Assembly (NCBI GenBank): GCA_017469845.1
Contig: JAFUFP010000041.1
Coordinates: 1 to 64,000 of the forward strand
Source: Bacteroidales bacterium
GTDB taxonomy: Bacteria; Bacteroidota; Bacteroidia; Bacteroidales; UBA932
Direction of reading: 5' to 3'
DNA length: 64,000 nt
Position numbers and translations under genes: made by a program. Below are positions 53,804 through 63,168 of the stretch, in pieces; within the stretch, counting starts at the first letter, position 1; the number at the start of each line of letters is the position of its first letter. The notes under the pieces were generated by a model. The model searched no databases and was not told the origin of the DNA. It saw only the letters and a program-made list of their open reading frames with translations.

Positions 53804-55969
53804 ATGAAAAAAATCCTTTGCTCAATCCTCGCGCTTTCCCTTTTGACCGCGGGGGCACGTGCTGATGAAGGAATGTGGCTACTTCCGCTCCTCCAGCAGA
53901 TGAACAGCAATGCAATGGCTGAACTGGGATGCCGTCTTTCCCCGGACCAGATCTACAGCATCAACCACTCTTCCCTCAAGGACGCCATCGTCAGTTTCGG
54001 CGGCGGCTGCACCGGAGAGATGATATCATCCGAAGGCCTTCTGGTAACCAACCACCACTGCGGATACAGCAGCATCCAGGGCCTTTCCACTCCTGAGCAC
54101 AACTATCTTGAAGACGGTTACTGGGCTATGACCCGCGACAAGGAACTTCCCGTAAGGGGACTTTCCGTCACCTTCCTCGAAAACATGACCGACGTCACTG
54201 AAATCCTCAACAAGGCTTACGAAAAGGGCCTTAAGGACAACAAGAAGGTCAAGGACGCCGCTGAGAGAGAAGAACTCGCTCAGAAAGCACGCCAGGACGC
54301 CGCTACTGAACTTACCACCAAGGCACAGGCAGACTACCCCGGCTGCAGGATCGGAATCACGAGCTTCTACAACGAGAACGTCTATTACATGATCGTATAC
54401 AGGACATACACCGATGTCCGCTTCGTCGGAGCACCTCCCGCATCGATGGGTAAATTCGGCGGTGAAACCGACAACTGGATGTGGCCCCGTCATACCTGTG
54501 ATTTCTCGATGTTCAGGGTCTATGCAGGAAAGGACAACATGCCCGCCGCATATTCTCCCGACAATGTCCCTTACGTTCCCAAGCAGGCCCTCAAGGTTTC
54601 CCTGAAGGGTGTTCAGGACGGAGACTTCGCAATGATCATGGGATACCCCGGAAGGACCCAGAGGTTCCAGACCGCTGACCAGCTCAACTCGATGATGGCA
54701 CAGAACGGCATCGCCGTGAAGGCCCGCACCGTCCGCCAGGACGTCATGTGGCAGGGAATGGAGGAAGACCCCGTTGTCCGCCTTCAGTACGCCAACAAAT
54801 ACGCTAACTCCGCAAACGGTTGGAAGAAATGGCAGGGTGAGGAACTCGCCTTCCAGAAACTCAACATCATCGGCAGGGAACTCCAGAAGGAAGCCGACTT
54901 CATGAACTGGGTTTCCCAGGACAAGAAGAGGAACGAGAAATACGGAAAGGCTCTCCAGAAGATATCCCAGGCCGTGAAAGCTTCCGACCAGGCGCAGCAG
55001 GACATGACCCTTCTCACGGAATCCGTCTACAGGATCGGCCTTCTTTCCAACGTTTCCGCTTTCGTGCAGCCCTTCTCCAGAAGAATCCAAGCCGGCGGTG
55101 ACACTACCGGTGTCATGGCCCAGGCCGTGAATTCCGCCGCGGCGCAGTTCCGTGATTTCAATGAGCCTCTCGAGAGGAAGATGGCCGTAGCCCTTCTCAA
55201 CTTCTACAGGGAGAACGCCAAGCCCGAGAACTACATCAACGAAATAGGCGACTTCGCCCACATGGACTTCCAGAAATATGTCGACGACCTGTTCGACAAC
55301 AGCGTTTTCTCTTCCGAGGAGAAACTCCGCAAGGGAACCGTAGGCAAGTCTTCCGCAGACCTTTCCGATGACCCCGCCGTCATCCTCTACAATGCCGTTG
55401 TCACCAAGGTATCCTCCTTCTATCCCGCCGTATACGGTTCCAGCGACCTTCTCGCCGAAGGATCGAAGGAATTCACCGCCGGACTTATGGAGTGGAAGAA
55501 GGGCGAGCCTTCATATCCTGACGCGAACTCAACCATGAGGCTTACCTACGGCAATGTCAAGTCCTACTCCCCGAAAGACGGAGTTACCTACTGGCACTAC
55601 ACAACCCTCGGAGGCGTCATGGAAAAAGAGAACCCGGATGACTATGAGTTCAAGGTTCCTGCACGTCTGAAAGAACTCTATGAGGCGAAGGATTTCGGTC
55701 AGTACGCCAACGCTGCCGGAGATCTCCCCGTATGCTTCCTCACCAACAACGACATCACCGGAGGTAACTCCGGAAGCCCTGTCCTCAACGCTGACGGTGA
55801 ACTGATCGGTCTCGCGTTCGACGGAAACTGGGAGTCAATGTCAAGTGATGTCATGTTCGAGCCTGACCTCCAGAGGTGCATCTGCGTCGATATCCGCTAT
55901 GTCCTCTTTGTTGTGGACAAGTTCGGCGGCGCCAAACATCTCATTGACGAGCTCACTCTCGTGAAATAA
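53804..55969 (+). CDS. S46-family dipeptidyl-peptidase, DPP7-type
   Basis: From the ATG at 53804 the 721-residue protein has a signal peptide and the S46 start DEGMWLLPLLQQMN. The catalytic His is His85 in TNHHCGYSSIQ and the serine is Ser656 in GGNSGSPV. Eighteen residues after the serine lies Gly674 (FDGNWE). In Porphyromonas enzymes the equivalent position is Gly in DPP7 (hydrophobic P1) and Arg in DPP11 (acidic P1), so this one should prefer hydrophobic P1. It releases dipeptides from peptides in the periplasm, for amino-acid nutrition. Confidence 0.92.
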   Translation: MKKILCSILALSLLTAGARADEGMWLLPLLQQMNSNAMAELGCRLSPDQIYSINHSSLKDAIVSFGGGCTGEMISSEGLLVTNHHCGYSSIQGLSTPEHNYLEDGYWAMTRDKELPVRGLSVTFLENMTDVTEILNKAYEKGLKDNKKVKDAAEREELAQKARQDAATELTTKAQADYPGCRIGITSFYNENVYYMIVYRTYTDVRFVGAPPASMGKFGGETDNWMWPRHTCDFSMFRVYAGKDNMPAAYSPDNVPYVPKQALKVSLKGVQDGDFAMIMGYPGRTQRFQTADQLNSMMAQNGIAVKARTVRQDVMWQGMEEDPVVRLQYANKYANSANGWKKWQGEELAFQKLNIIGRELQKEADFMNWVSQDKKRNEKYGKALQKISQAVKASDQAQQDMTLLTESVYRIGLLSNVSAFVQPFSRRIQAGGDTTGVMAQAVNSAAAQFRDFNEPLERKMAVALLNFYRENAKPENYINEIGDFAHMDFQKYVDDLFDNSVFSSEEKLRKGTVGKSSADLSDDPAVILYNAVVTKVSSFYPAVYGSSDLLAEGSKEFTAGLMEWKKGEPSYPDANSTMRLTYGNVKSYSPKDGVTYWHYTTLGGVMEKENPDDYEFKVPARLKELYEAKDFGQYANAAGDLPVCFLTNNDITGGNSGSPVLNADGELIGLAFDGNWESMSSDVMFEPDLQRCICVDIRYVLFVVDKFGGAKHLIDELTLVK

Positions 55970-55980
55970 AACTTTCGATA

Positions 55981-57054
55981 ATGAACGAAAATCAGATTCT
56001 GACTTATCTCCGCGAAGTCCTTCACCCCGGCAAAGGGGAGAAGGACATCGTGGAACTCGGCATGGTGGATTCCGTGAAGGTATCCGGAAACAACGTCACT
56101 GTCACCCTCGTCTTCGGTAAACACCGTGACCCTCTCCAGGAGTATCTCATAGGAAGCGCGAAAGCCGCTCTCATCAGGAATTGCCCCGAAGGCACTGAAA
56201 TCGAGTTGAAAACCGTTGTCCGAGACGAGGAAAAACCGCAGAAGAAACAGAACGTGAATGACCTTACACTCGAAGAGGTAAACTCCGTAAGGCACATAAT
56301 CGGCATCGCTTCCGGAAAAGGCGGTGTCGGAAAATCAACCGTTGCCGTAAACCTTGCCATCGCCTTGGCGAGACTCGGTTTCAGGGTCGGACTGGCCGAT
56401 GCCGACGTTTATGGCCCCTCCGTTCCGATCATGACCTCCACCGAAGGGCAGATTCCGGACGCAATGGAGGAAAACGGAAAGGAGATTATCCTTCCCATCG
56501 AGAAGTACGGTGTCAAATGGATGTCCATCGGGTACTTCGCACAGCCCGGGCAGGCTCTCATCTGGAGAGGCCCCATGGCCTGCAATGCCCTCAAGCAGAT
56601 GATTCTTCAGGTAAGGTGGGGTGCTCTCGACTATCTTCTGATAGATATGCCTCCGGGAACAGGCGACATTCACATAAGTCTGGTCGGAGATATTCCGATG
56701 GAAGGAGCGGTTATCGTAACCACTCCTCAGCCCGTAGCTCTCGCCGATGTGGAAAAAGGTGTGGACATGTTCAGGAACGAAAAGATCAACCGGAAGATTT
56801 TCGGGCTGGTAGAAAACATGGCCTGGTTCACTCCGGAAGAACTGCCTGACAACCGCTACTACATCTTCGGAAAGGATGGAGGTCTGAAGATGGCGGCATC
56901 CTTCGGAATCCCCGTTCTCGGACAGATTCCTCTTGTCCAGAGCATCCGTGAATGCGGAGATGCCGGAGAGCCCGTAGCGCTTTCCAGCAGGCCTGATTCC
57001 CTGGCATTCATCGACCTTGCAAGAAAACTGGTCGAAGAAGTGGAAAAGAACTGA
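55981..57054 (+). CDS. mrp: Mrp/NBP35-family iron-sulfur cluster carrier ATPase
   Basis: The 357-residue protein has an N-terminal DUF59/MIP18-like domain (about 1-90) and an ATPase domain with IASGKGGVGKSTVAVNLA (about residues 104-121), DADVYGPS, and IDMPPGTGDIH. It loads or carries iron-sulfur clusters. It starts 11 bases after the S46 gene and is probably cotranscribed. The C-terminal CxxC pair found in some members is absent. Confidence 0.92.
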   Translation: MNENQILTYLREVLHPGKGEKDIVELGMVDSVKVSGNNVTVTLVFGKHRDPLQEYLIGSAKAALIRNCPEGTEIELKTVVRDEEKPQKKQNVNDLTLEEVNSVRHIIGIASGKGGVGKSTVAVNLAIALARLGFRVGLADADVYGPSVPIMTSTEGQIPDAMEENGKEIILPIEKYGVKWMSIGYFAQPGQALIWRGPMACNALKQMILQVRWGALDYLLIDMPPGTGDIHISLVGDIPMEGAVIVTTPQPVALADVEKGVDMFRNEKINRKIFGLVENMAWFTPEELPDNRYYIFGKDGGLKMAASFGIPVLGQIPLVQSIRECGDAGEPVALSSRPDSLAFIDLARKLVEEVEKN

Positions 57055-57079
57055 TTTTTCGTTTGCGACCAGATGATAA

Positions 57080-57112
57080 GGGCGGCTCAAAAGAGAGTCG
57101 CCCTTTCTTTTA
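57080..57112 (+). terminator. Intrinsic terminator after mrp
   Basis: GGGCGGCTC (57080-57088) pairs with GAGTCGCCC (57095-57103) with one G-U pair, followed by TTTCTTTT. It ends the S46-mrp transcript. Confidence 0.85.
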
Positions 57113-57143
57113 TGGTCGTGTTGAACAATATGACAAATCTGCT

Positions 57144-57820
57144 CGCTCACCCTCTACGACTCCAAGGCGAGACCGGCGAGGGTCTCCGCCTCATATCCGG
57201 ACGGGATCACGCTGCTCACCGTGTATTCTTACGGCTTCGCGGTGGAAGTGACATCCACGGTGTCCTTCCTCTCCAAGCCGGGGACGCCTTCGTCAGACGT
57301 GCTCACCGAAGAACTGTCGTACGATGGAAGGGTAACGGGGGCCTTCAACCAGCAGGGAGGGACGGGCTTTTCCTATGACGCAAGGGGAAACGTCACCCAT
57401 ACTGAGTCGTACTCTTTCGGGGACGGGGCGGACTCGTAATGAGAACTCTGCCCGGGAGGACCATCAACTCCACGGAAACGTTCTCCCACTCCGGCGACAT
57501 GGCCATGTCCCTGGTGAAGACCGGGACCGGAGAGGGCACCGCTGCCTTCACGTACGACGACTTCGGCAGGATGACCATCGACGGGGCGGCAGGAACGGCC
57601 TTGTCATACAACCATCAGGATCTTCCCGCGACAATATCCTCCTCTTCCGGAACAACTTGCGCAGATTATCACTATCTTGCGGACGGCATGAAGACGGAAT
57701 CCACGGACGGGAACGGACATGGGCTCGCATACAGGGGGCCCTTCACCCGCGGCGTCAGCCCCTCGAGGGCGCTTAAAACAAGCATGATAAATGCCGTACA
57801 ATCTTTCAAGAGGGGCTAGC
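57144..57820 (+). pseudogene. RHS/YD-repeat protein remnant
   Basis: Across at least three frame changes the text keeps RHS-type patterns: SLTLYDSKARPARVSASYP-like sequence near 57150, GFSYDARGNVTHTESYSF near 57370 and AFTYDDFGRMTIDGAAGTALSYNHQDLP near 57550-57620, then YHYLADGMKTESTDGNG. These are YD repeats of large secreted toxin-like proteins. Stops at 57437 and 57817 and the frameshifts show it is dead. The original gene was probably several kilobases long. Confidence 0.7.
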
Positions 57821-57910
57821 AGAAAAATGCTACAGGCATCTATAATGGATTCCCGTTAATTCGAGAAAACACAAAAAAAAATATTTACTCTATAATTATT
57901 ACCCTACACC

Positions 57911-58726
57911 ATGACACGTCACTTATTCATCCTCGCAACGTTTTTACTACTTGGATCAAATCCACTGAGCACTAAAGAAGACGGTATAATTAATAAGAAA
58001 TATTACTTGCAAACATACGTGGAAGTGTTTTATAAATATCCTCCCCAACCTACCAACGAAAACTACAAAACCAAGGAAATACACTCAACAGATGTAATAA
58101 GAATTATCATAAAAAAAGGAGGCAAGGTATATACATATGATTCCGCCGATCATATAAGAAAAAAGAATCACAAATACTTATGGAAAAAGTATGGTCAATC
58201 TTTGACGAAAAGTATCAGATCTTTTGCGGAAACATATGATTATCAATCACAACGAACAACGCTCAGCGACGGTATCACAATCATTCCATCCCAGTATCTC
58301 AAAAAAAAAGAAAAAGAAATAAAACGGTTGTTTGATCAAAATGAAAATCATGGTATAGTACCGCAGCATTCGTTAAATGATGTTGTCAAATCACGACATA
58401 ATACTCTGCCGCTGCTCCATGAAGATTTTTACAACGTTCCCGAACTCTATCTCGTTGAATCCTATTTGGAGGAAGAACCAACTCCAAGCTACACCCTATA
58501 TGCAACATCCTCCTCTCTATCATACATTCTCATTGTTTCATCATCAGGAGCCATCACTACTGATGACCCCGAAGCTGTCGACAAGGTCACATCGTGGATC
58601 AATGGTAATGGGCTTTCTCATGCTCACACATCAATTATCCAAGAGAGAGTTAACATTTTTAGGCTCATCTCAAATCAAGGAAACTTTAATCTAGAATTCA
58701 TCAATTCCGCATATGCTGAGATATAG
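57911..58726 (+). CDS. Orphan secreted protein of unknown function in the RHS island
   Basis: The 271-residue protein has a signal peptide (LFILATFLLLGSNP) and a lysine- and tyrosine-rich mature part with no recognised domain. It is strikingly AT-rich beside the GC-rich RHS debris, with a short poly-A tract upstream. Orphan genes downstream of RHS tips are often immunity proteins, so that is one possible role, but the presence of a signal peptide and lack of a toxin tip make it uncertain. Confidence 0.55.
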   Translation: MTRHLFILATFLLLGSNPLSTKEDGIINKKYYLQTYVEVFYKYPPQPTNENYKTKEIHSTDVIRIIIKKGGKVYTYDSADHIRKKNHKYLWKKYGQSLTKSIRSFAETYDYQSQRTTLSDGITIIPSQYLKKKEKEIKRLFDQNENHGIVPQHSLNDVVKSRHNTLPLLHEDFYNVPELYLVESYLEEEPTPSYTLYATSSSLSYILIVSSSGAITTDDPEAVDKVTSWINGNGLSHAHTSIIQERVNIFRLISNQGNFNLEFINSAYAEI

Positions 58727-58859
58727 GAATTGTATTTACTCCGGCACGGACAAGAGTCTTTTGGCCGCTGTATCATGCATAAGGCACACGGTTGGCGGAA
58801 TGGCCCTCCGCGGGCATACCCAAGCGCGATGAAACCTATTTCCACTTTATTTCATGGGC

Positions 58860-59240
58860 GACCTCAAGTTTTCCTCAGAGATAAAACGGGAATGGTTCCG
58901 CACAAGATGGAATGAACGCGAAGATCGATCTCCTCGGTGAAGAATCTCGGTGCTGCTACGACGCCGAGTCCATAGACAGCGTCCTAGGAGGGACGCTCGC
59001 AGATGAGTCCATCATCTGCACGGACAAGAAAGGCGCCTTTCTGGAATTAGCACAGAAGGAAGGCCTGAAACTGAATCCGTCTGACAGGTGGCGGAACTTC
59101 CGTAGGTGTCTACAACATCCTGCACATCCAGTACCTCAACGGCTACCCGACATGGAACAACCTAACTGAACTACGCCCAAGAGGCGTCGGAGGAGAAGAA
59201 CATTCTCTTGAAGGAATGGCTTGGCAGATGCGGGATATCC
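58860..59240 (+). pseudogene. Degenerate transposase-like fragment (possibly IS1595/ISXO2 type)
   Basis: Short pieces in different frames read ADESIICTDKKGAFLELAQKEG (about 59000-59065) and then GVYNILHIQYLNGYPTWNNL (about 59105-59165). The spacing of an ICTDKxxAF motif followed by a GVYNIxHxxxxNGYxxW motif is similar to the C-terminal part of ISXO2-like transposases (IS1595 family). It is broken by stops and frameshifts. Family assignment is tentative. Confidence 0.35.
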
Positions 59241-59329
59241 ATCACGGTGCATGATATACGAAAAATGAACCTCATAGCAAATCTGCCATATTGTTCAACA
59301 CGGCCATATTTATTCCGAAGCGTAAACCG

Positions 59330-60343
59330 CTATTTGTAGAAATTCTTCTTGAACGCTTCCACTTCCCCTTTACCCAGGACACATCTTTCGAACCAAGCTC
59401 TGAGGAATCCGGTTCCGTAACCTATCAGCTGGACAAAGGCGGCAATGATGCTGAGGCCACCGATTTTGAGGGAATCCTTGAAGGAATTCTCATGGAGAAT
59501 GTACTTCGCGAAAGAATCAGCGAAGACCAGCAGGGCATAAAGGGCGAGCGGAAGAAGGAACCACCACCGGAAGAAAGAAAGGAGAATGAGAAGGATTACT
59601 CCGACGGTGAAAACGGCGGGAAGAAGATGGACGAGTTTCAGGGATTCTGGATACTTCTTGAAAAGATTGATCCTCGCTATTCCGGAATTGTGTACCTGCT
59701 TGAAGAATTTCCGGAAATCGGTCCTTCTCTTGTGATAAACCCAAGCCTGAGGGAAAAGCCGGCATTTGTATCCTCCCTTGAAAATCCTTATGCTGAAATC
59801 TATGTCCTCGCCGAACCGCATTGCGGAGAATCCTCCCAGTGCGGCGTACACGTCCCGCCTGACCCCCATGTTGAAACTACGTGGATAGAACTTGTCCATT
59901 TTGACTTTCCCGCCGCGTATTCCACCTGTCGTGAAGAAAGATGTCATGGAATAGCTGATGGCCTTCTGCACGGGAGTGAAGCTGTCGTGGGCCCTGTCAG
60001 GACCGCCGAAAGCATCGGTACCGGCACGGGAGAGTTCCTTCTCGATCTCGAAGAAATATCCCGGAGGTACGATCACGTCCGAATCCAGAATTATGAGATA
60101 TTCGCCTTTCGCCCTCTCGGCTCCGAAGTTCCTTGACTGCCCCGGTCCGGAATTGTCCTTTATGAAGTACCGTATGTCAAGGTCGTCTGTGAATGCGGAA
60201 ACGACATCTCCGCACGGCACTTTGGAACCGTCCTCCACTATTATGACTTCGAAATCCCTGTACCCCTGGGAAGACAGACTTCCGAGCAACTCTTTGACCT
60301 CATCGGGTCTGTTGTATACGGGAACTATTACGGAAAACTTCAT
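59330..60343 (-). CDS. GT2-family glycosyltransferase with C-terminal membrane segments
   Basis: From the ATG at 60343 the 337-residue protein begins MKFSVIVPVYNRPDEVKELL, with IIVEDGS, the metal-binding ILDSDVIVP and the catalytic FGEDIDFSIRI motif of GT2 enzymes. Two membrane segments lie at about residues 260-300, so the enzyme is bound to the inner membrane. It is likely to extend a surface glycan. The frame opens much further upstream, but that extension covers the divergent promoter region. Confidence 0.88.
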   Translation of the reverse strand: MKFSVIVPVYNRPDEVKELLGSLSSQGYRDFEVIIVEDGSKVPCGDVVSAFTDDLDIRYFIKDNSGPGQSRNFGAERAKGEYLIILDSDVIVPPGYFFEIEKELSRAGTDAFGGPDRAHDSFTPVQKAISYSMTSFFTTGGIRGGKVKMDKFYPRSFNMGVRRDVYAALGGFSAMRFGEDIDFSIRIFKGGYKCRLFPQAWVYHKRRTDFRKFFKQVHNSGIARINLFKKYPESLKLVHLLPAVFTVGVILLILLSFFRWWFLLPLALYALLVFADSFAKYILHENSFKDSLKIGGLSIIAAFVQLIGYGTGFLRAWFERCVLGKGEVEAFKKNFYK

Positions 60344-60369
60344 GACATTTGATTTTGAATCGCCGATTA

Positions 60370-60425
60370 CAAATATAGCGAAACTTTCCAAGGCTTCCCC
60401 CTCTCCCGAAAAATCGTTATATTTG
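60370..60425. promoter_or_regulatory. Divergent -7 elements between GT2 and the transglutaminase-like gene
   Basis: TATATTTG occurs on the minus strand at 60377-60370 for the GT2 gene and on the plus strand at 60418-60425 for the gene at 60448. Both match TAnnTTTG exactly; -33 elements are not clear. Confidence 0.6.
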
Positions 60426-60447
60426 ACGTGGCTCAAAATCACATCAC

Positions 60448-63138
60448 ATGAAAAGGCTTTTGGCATATCTGTTCCTCGCATCGGCGGTACTTTGTTCATG
60501 CTCGGACGGAGACCACTTCATCACGGACAAATCCTACCTCAAAACAATGCGGAACACCCTCTCGGAACGTCTTGACGGGAGGGAAGGCAACCTGAAAGGG
60601 TTTTTCGGGGTCAATTATGATAATAAAACTATTCAAGTTAACAACGGTTATATTAACGATAGTAAATTAACCGATCCTGAAATTGAGGCAATCGAGTTCC
60701 TGTACGCCTATATGCCACTTGCGGACTTCACTGACTACCCGACCGACTACTTTCTGCAGAACGTCAGAGCATCATTCAAGGCAAGGGAAGAAATGCCCTG
60801 GGGAATGTCAGTTCCGGAGATAATTTTCCGTCATTTTGTGCTTCCGATAAGGGTCAACAACGAGAATCTCGACACTTCCCGAACGGTATTCTATGAGGAG
60901 CTCAAACCGAGGGTCGAGAACCTCTCAATGAAAGAAGCCATTCTTGAAGTCAATCATTGGTGCCACGAAAAAGTGACATACCAACCTTCGGACGCACGTA
61001 CAAGTTCACCTCTCGCATCTGTGAAAACATCGTTGGGAAGATGCGGAGAAGAGTCCACTTTTACTGTCGCCGCCCTGCGTTCCGTCGGTATTCCGGCAAG
61101 GCAGGTATATACTCCCAGGTGGGCACACACCGACGACAACCACGCCTGGGTTGAAGCATGGGCGGACGGAGAATGGTATTTCCTCGGAGCCTGCGAACCC
61201 GAGGCAGTACTGAACCTTGGATGGTTCAACGCTCCGGCAAGCCGCGGTCTTCTTATGCATACTAAGGTGTTCGGTCACTATGAGGGACCGGAAGAAGTCA
61301 TGCTCGAAGGACCGAACTACACCGAAATAAATCTCATCGACAACTACGGATCGACAGCCCGGGCTGACGTGAAGGTGGTTTATGAAGACGGAAGCGGAGT
61401 AGACAACGCCAAGGTGTATTTCATGATATACAACTATGCGGAATTCTACCCTGCCGTCACCAAATATACCGACTCGAAAGGCAACACCTTCCTTACCGCC
61501 GGAAAGGGAGACATGCTGGCTTGGGCAGTAAAAGACGGGAAATTCGGATACGGAAAGATATCTTTCGGCAAGGACGATGTCGTGATGATAGCCATCTCGG
61601 ACAAACATTCTTTTGATCCCCAAGAAATCGATATCGTACCCCCTCCGGAGAATGCTGACCTTCCTTTCGTCAGTGATGAAATGAGGGCGGAGAACAACCG
61701 CAGGACACAGTATGAGGATTCCCTACGCCGTGCGTACATGGACACCTTCAAGAATGCCGAAGAGGCTGCGGCCTTCGTCAAGGAGAAAGGTCTTGAAAAG
61801 GGTTCCGAAAGATTCATAACAGGTTCCATGGGAAACCATGAGACCATCATGGGCTTCTTGTCGGCACATCCTGACAAAAGGGCTACGGACCTTCTTGGTA
61901 CATTGAGCCAAAAAGACCTTCGGGACATAACGATGGAGAACCTTCTTGACAGCTATGACAACACCTCCTCAATCCTCGGGCCGAGGGTGGCGAATGAGTT
62001 CCTCACTCCTTACAAGTCATATTTCCTTGAAACTCTTTCGGATGAGCAGAAAAAGAACCTCAGCAACCCGGACAACCTCATAGCCTGGACAAGGGACAAC
62101 ATCAAGGTCCTTGACGAACCGACGGCATGGATGATTCCCATGTCACCGAAGGGTGTCTTCGAAAACCGTGCTGCGTTCGCTTCGTCAAGAGACGTGTTCT
62201 TCGTTTCGATCGCAAGAACCCTAGGCATAAACGCCAGAATCGATCCGGTCACCGGAAAAGTCCAATATGTCAAGCCCGGCTCCACCGCGTCTTCTTGGAC
62301 AGACGTCGACTTCGAGGCCTCCGTACAGACTTCGGCTCCACAGGGGACTTTGGTTCTGGATTACAATCCCACTCCTCTCATCAGCGATCCCCAGTACTAC
62401 AGTCATTTCTCGATCAGCAAAATCATAGACGGAAGCACCAGTCTCCTTTCCTTCGATGAAGGTCAGGTGGACATGGGTGGCGGTGTAGGCTGGAAAGATA
62501 TCTTCAGACAGGGTGCGAAGATGGACGTCGGGACATACATCATCGCCATGGGTAACCGCCTCTCTGACGGATCCGTTCCCGTGACAGCACAGCTTTTCAC
62601 AATCGAAGAAGGGAAGACCACCCATGTGGACCTTACAATCCGTGAAAGCACCGCCGGAGTATCCGTTCTCGGAGAGTTCAACTCAGAGTCCACCTTCAGA
62701 CCTTCCGACAACAAAGGCAACCTCGAAAAAGAAAATGCGACCATCCTTTCCAAGACAGGAAGGGGATTCTTCGTCCTTGGGGTTCTTGAAGTGGGAAAAG
62801 AACCGACCAATCACACTCTCCGCGATATAGCGGCGGCGAAGGCGGCATTCGAGAAATGGGGAAGACCCATCATTCTCCTGTGCCAGGATGAAACGGCTCT
62901 CTCTAGACTTATTAAGGAAATTGACGAAGGCCGTTACGGAGAATTGCCCTCAACGGTCATGCTCGGAATCGACACTGATGGCGCTATCGCGTCACAAATC
63001 AAAGACAATATGAAACTTTCAAATGACAACCTGCCTCTGTTCATAATAGGGGACACCTTCAACAAGATCTATTTCCTCTCGCAGGGATACACGATCGGAA
63101 TCGGTGACCAGATGCAGGGAACCATCGTGAAACTGTAA
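60448..63138 (+). CDS. Transglutaminase-like lipoprotein
   Basis: The 896-residue protein has a lipoprotein signal (LFLASAVLCSC). The transglutaminase-like core holds Cys199 in LGRCGEESTF and His232 in DDNHAWVEAW. The third position usually held by Asp reads FLGACEPE here, so the triad is atypical although this form is familiar in Bacteroidota relatives. A long C-terminal part contains Ig-like and unassigned domains. It probably acts on proteins or peptides in the periplasm, as protease or cross-linker. It is followed by a Tricorn-like protease after 30 bases. Confidence 0.82.
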   Translation: MKRLLAYLFLASAVLCSCSDGDHFITDKSYLKTMRNTLSERLDGREGNLKGFFGVNYDNKTIQVNNGYINDSKLTDPEIEAIEFLYAYMPLADFTDYPTDYFLQNVRASFKAREEMPWGMSVPEIIFRHFVLPIRVNNENLDTSRTVFYEELKPRVENLSMKEAILEVNHWCHEKVTYQPSDARTSSPLASVKTSLGRCGEESTFTVAALRSVGIPARQVYTPRWAHTDDNHAWVEAWADGEWYFLGACEPEAVLNLGWFNAPASRGLLMHTKVFGHYEGPEEVMLEGPNYTEINLIDNYGSTARADVKVVYEDGSGVDNAKVYFMIYNYAEFYPAVTKYTDSKGNTFLTAGKGDMLAWAVKDGKFGYGKISFGKDDVVMIAISDKHSFDPQEIDIVPPPENADLPFVSDEMRAENNRRTQYEDSLRRAYMDTFKNAEEAAAFVKEKGLEKGSERFITGSMGNHETIMGFLSAHPDKRATDLLGTLSQKDLRDITMENLLDSYDNTSSILGPRVANEFLTPYKSYFLETLSDEQKKNLSNPDNLIAWTRDNIKVLDEPTAWMIPMSPKGVFENRAAFASSRDVFFVSIARTLGINARIDPVTGKVQYVKPGSTASSWTDVDFEASVQTSAPQGTLVLDYNPTPLISDPQYYSHFSISKIIDGSTSLLSFDEGQVDMGGGVGWKDIFRQGAKMDVGTYIIAMGNRLSDGSVPVTAQLFTIEEGKTTHVDLTIRESTAGVSVLGEFNSESTFRPSDNKGNLEKENATILSKTGRGFFVLGVLEVGKEPTNHTLRDIAAAKAAFEKWGRPIILLCQDETALSRLIKEIDEGRYGELPSTVMLGIDTDGAIASQIKDNMKLSNDNLPLFIIGDTFNKIYFLSQGYTIGIGDQMQGTIVKL

Positions 63139-63168
63139 TAACTAACATAAATCAACGAACTGTCAATC

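Larger units (their letters stand above)
57112..59307. repeat. 32-bp imperfect inverted repeats bounding a 2.2-kb debris island
   Basis: The 32-base sequence at 57112-57143 is 28/32 identical to the reverse complement of 59276-59307; both share CGTGTTGAACAATATG without a mismatch. The left copy directly follows the mrp terminator and the right copy ends 23 bases from the stop of the convergent GT2 gene. Everything inside looks foreign or broken (RHS fragments, an orphan AT-rich gene, a transposase fragment). Each copy also reads as a short start M(A/V)VLNNM going inward, so duplicated gene ends are an alternative to transposon ends. Confidence 0.75.

Noticed and set aside
54026..55261. 411-codon minus-strand frame opposite the S46 peptidase
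   Set aside because: It lies wholly inside a complete S46 gene with catalytic residues in place; it is a composition shadow.
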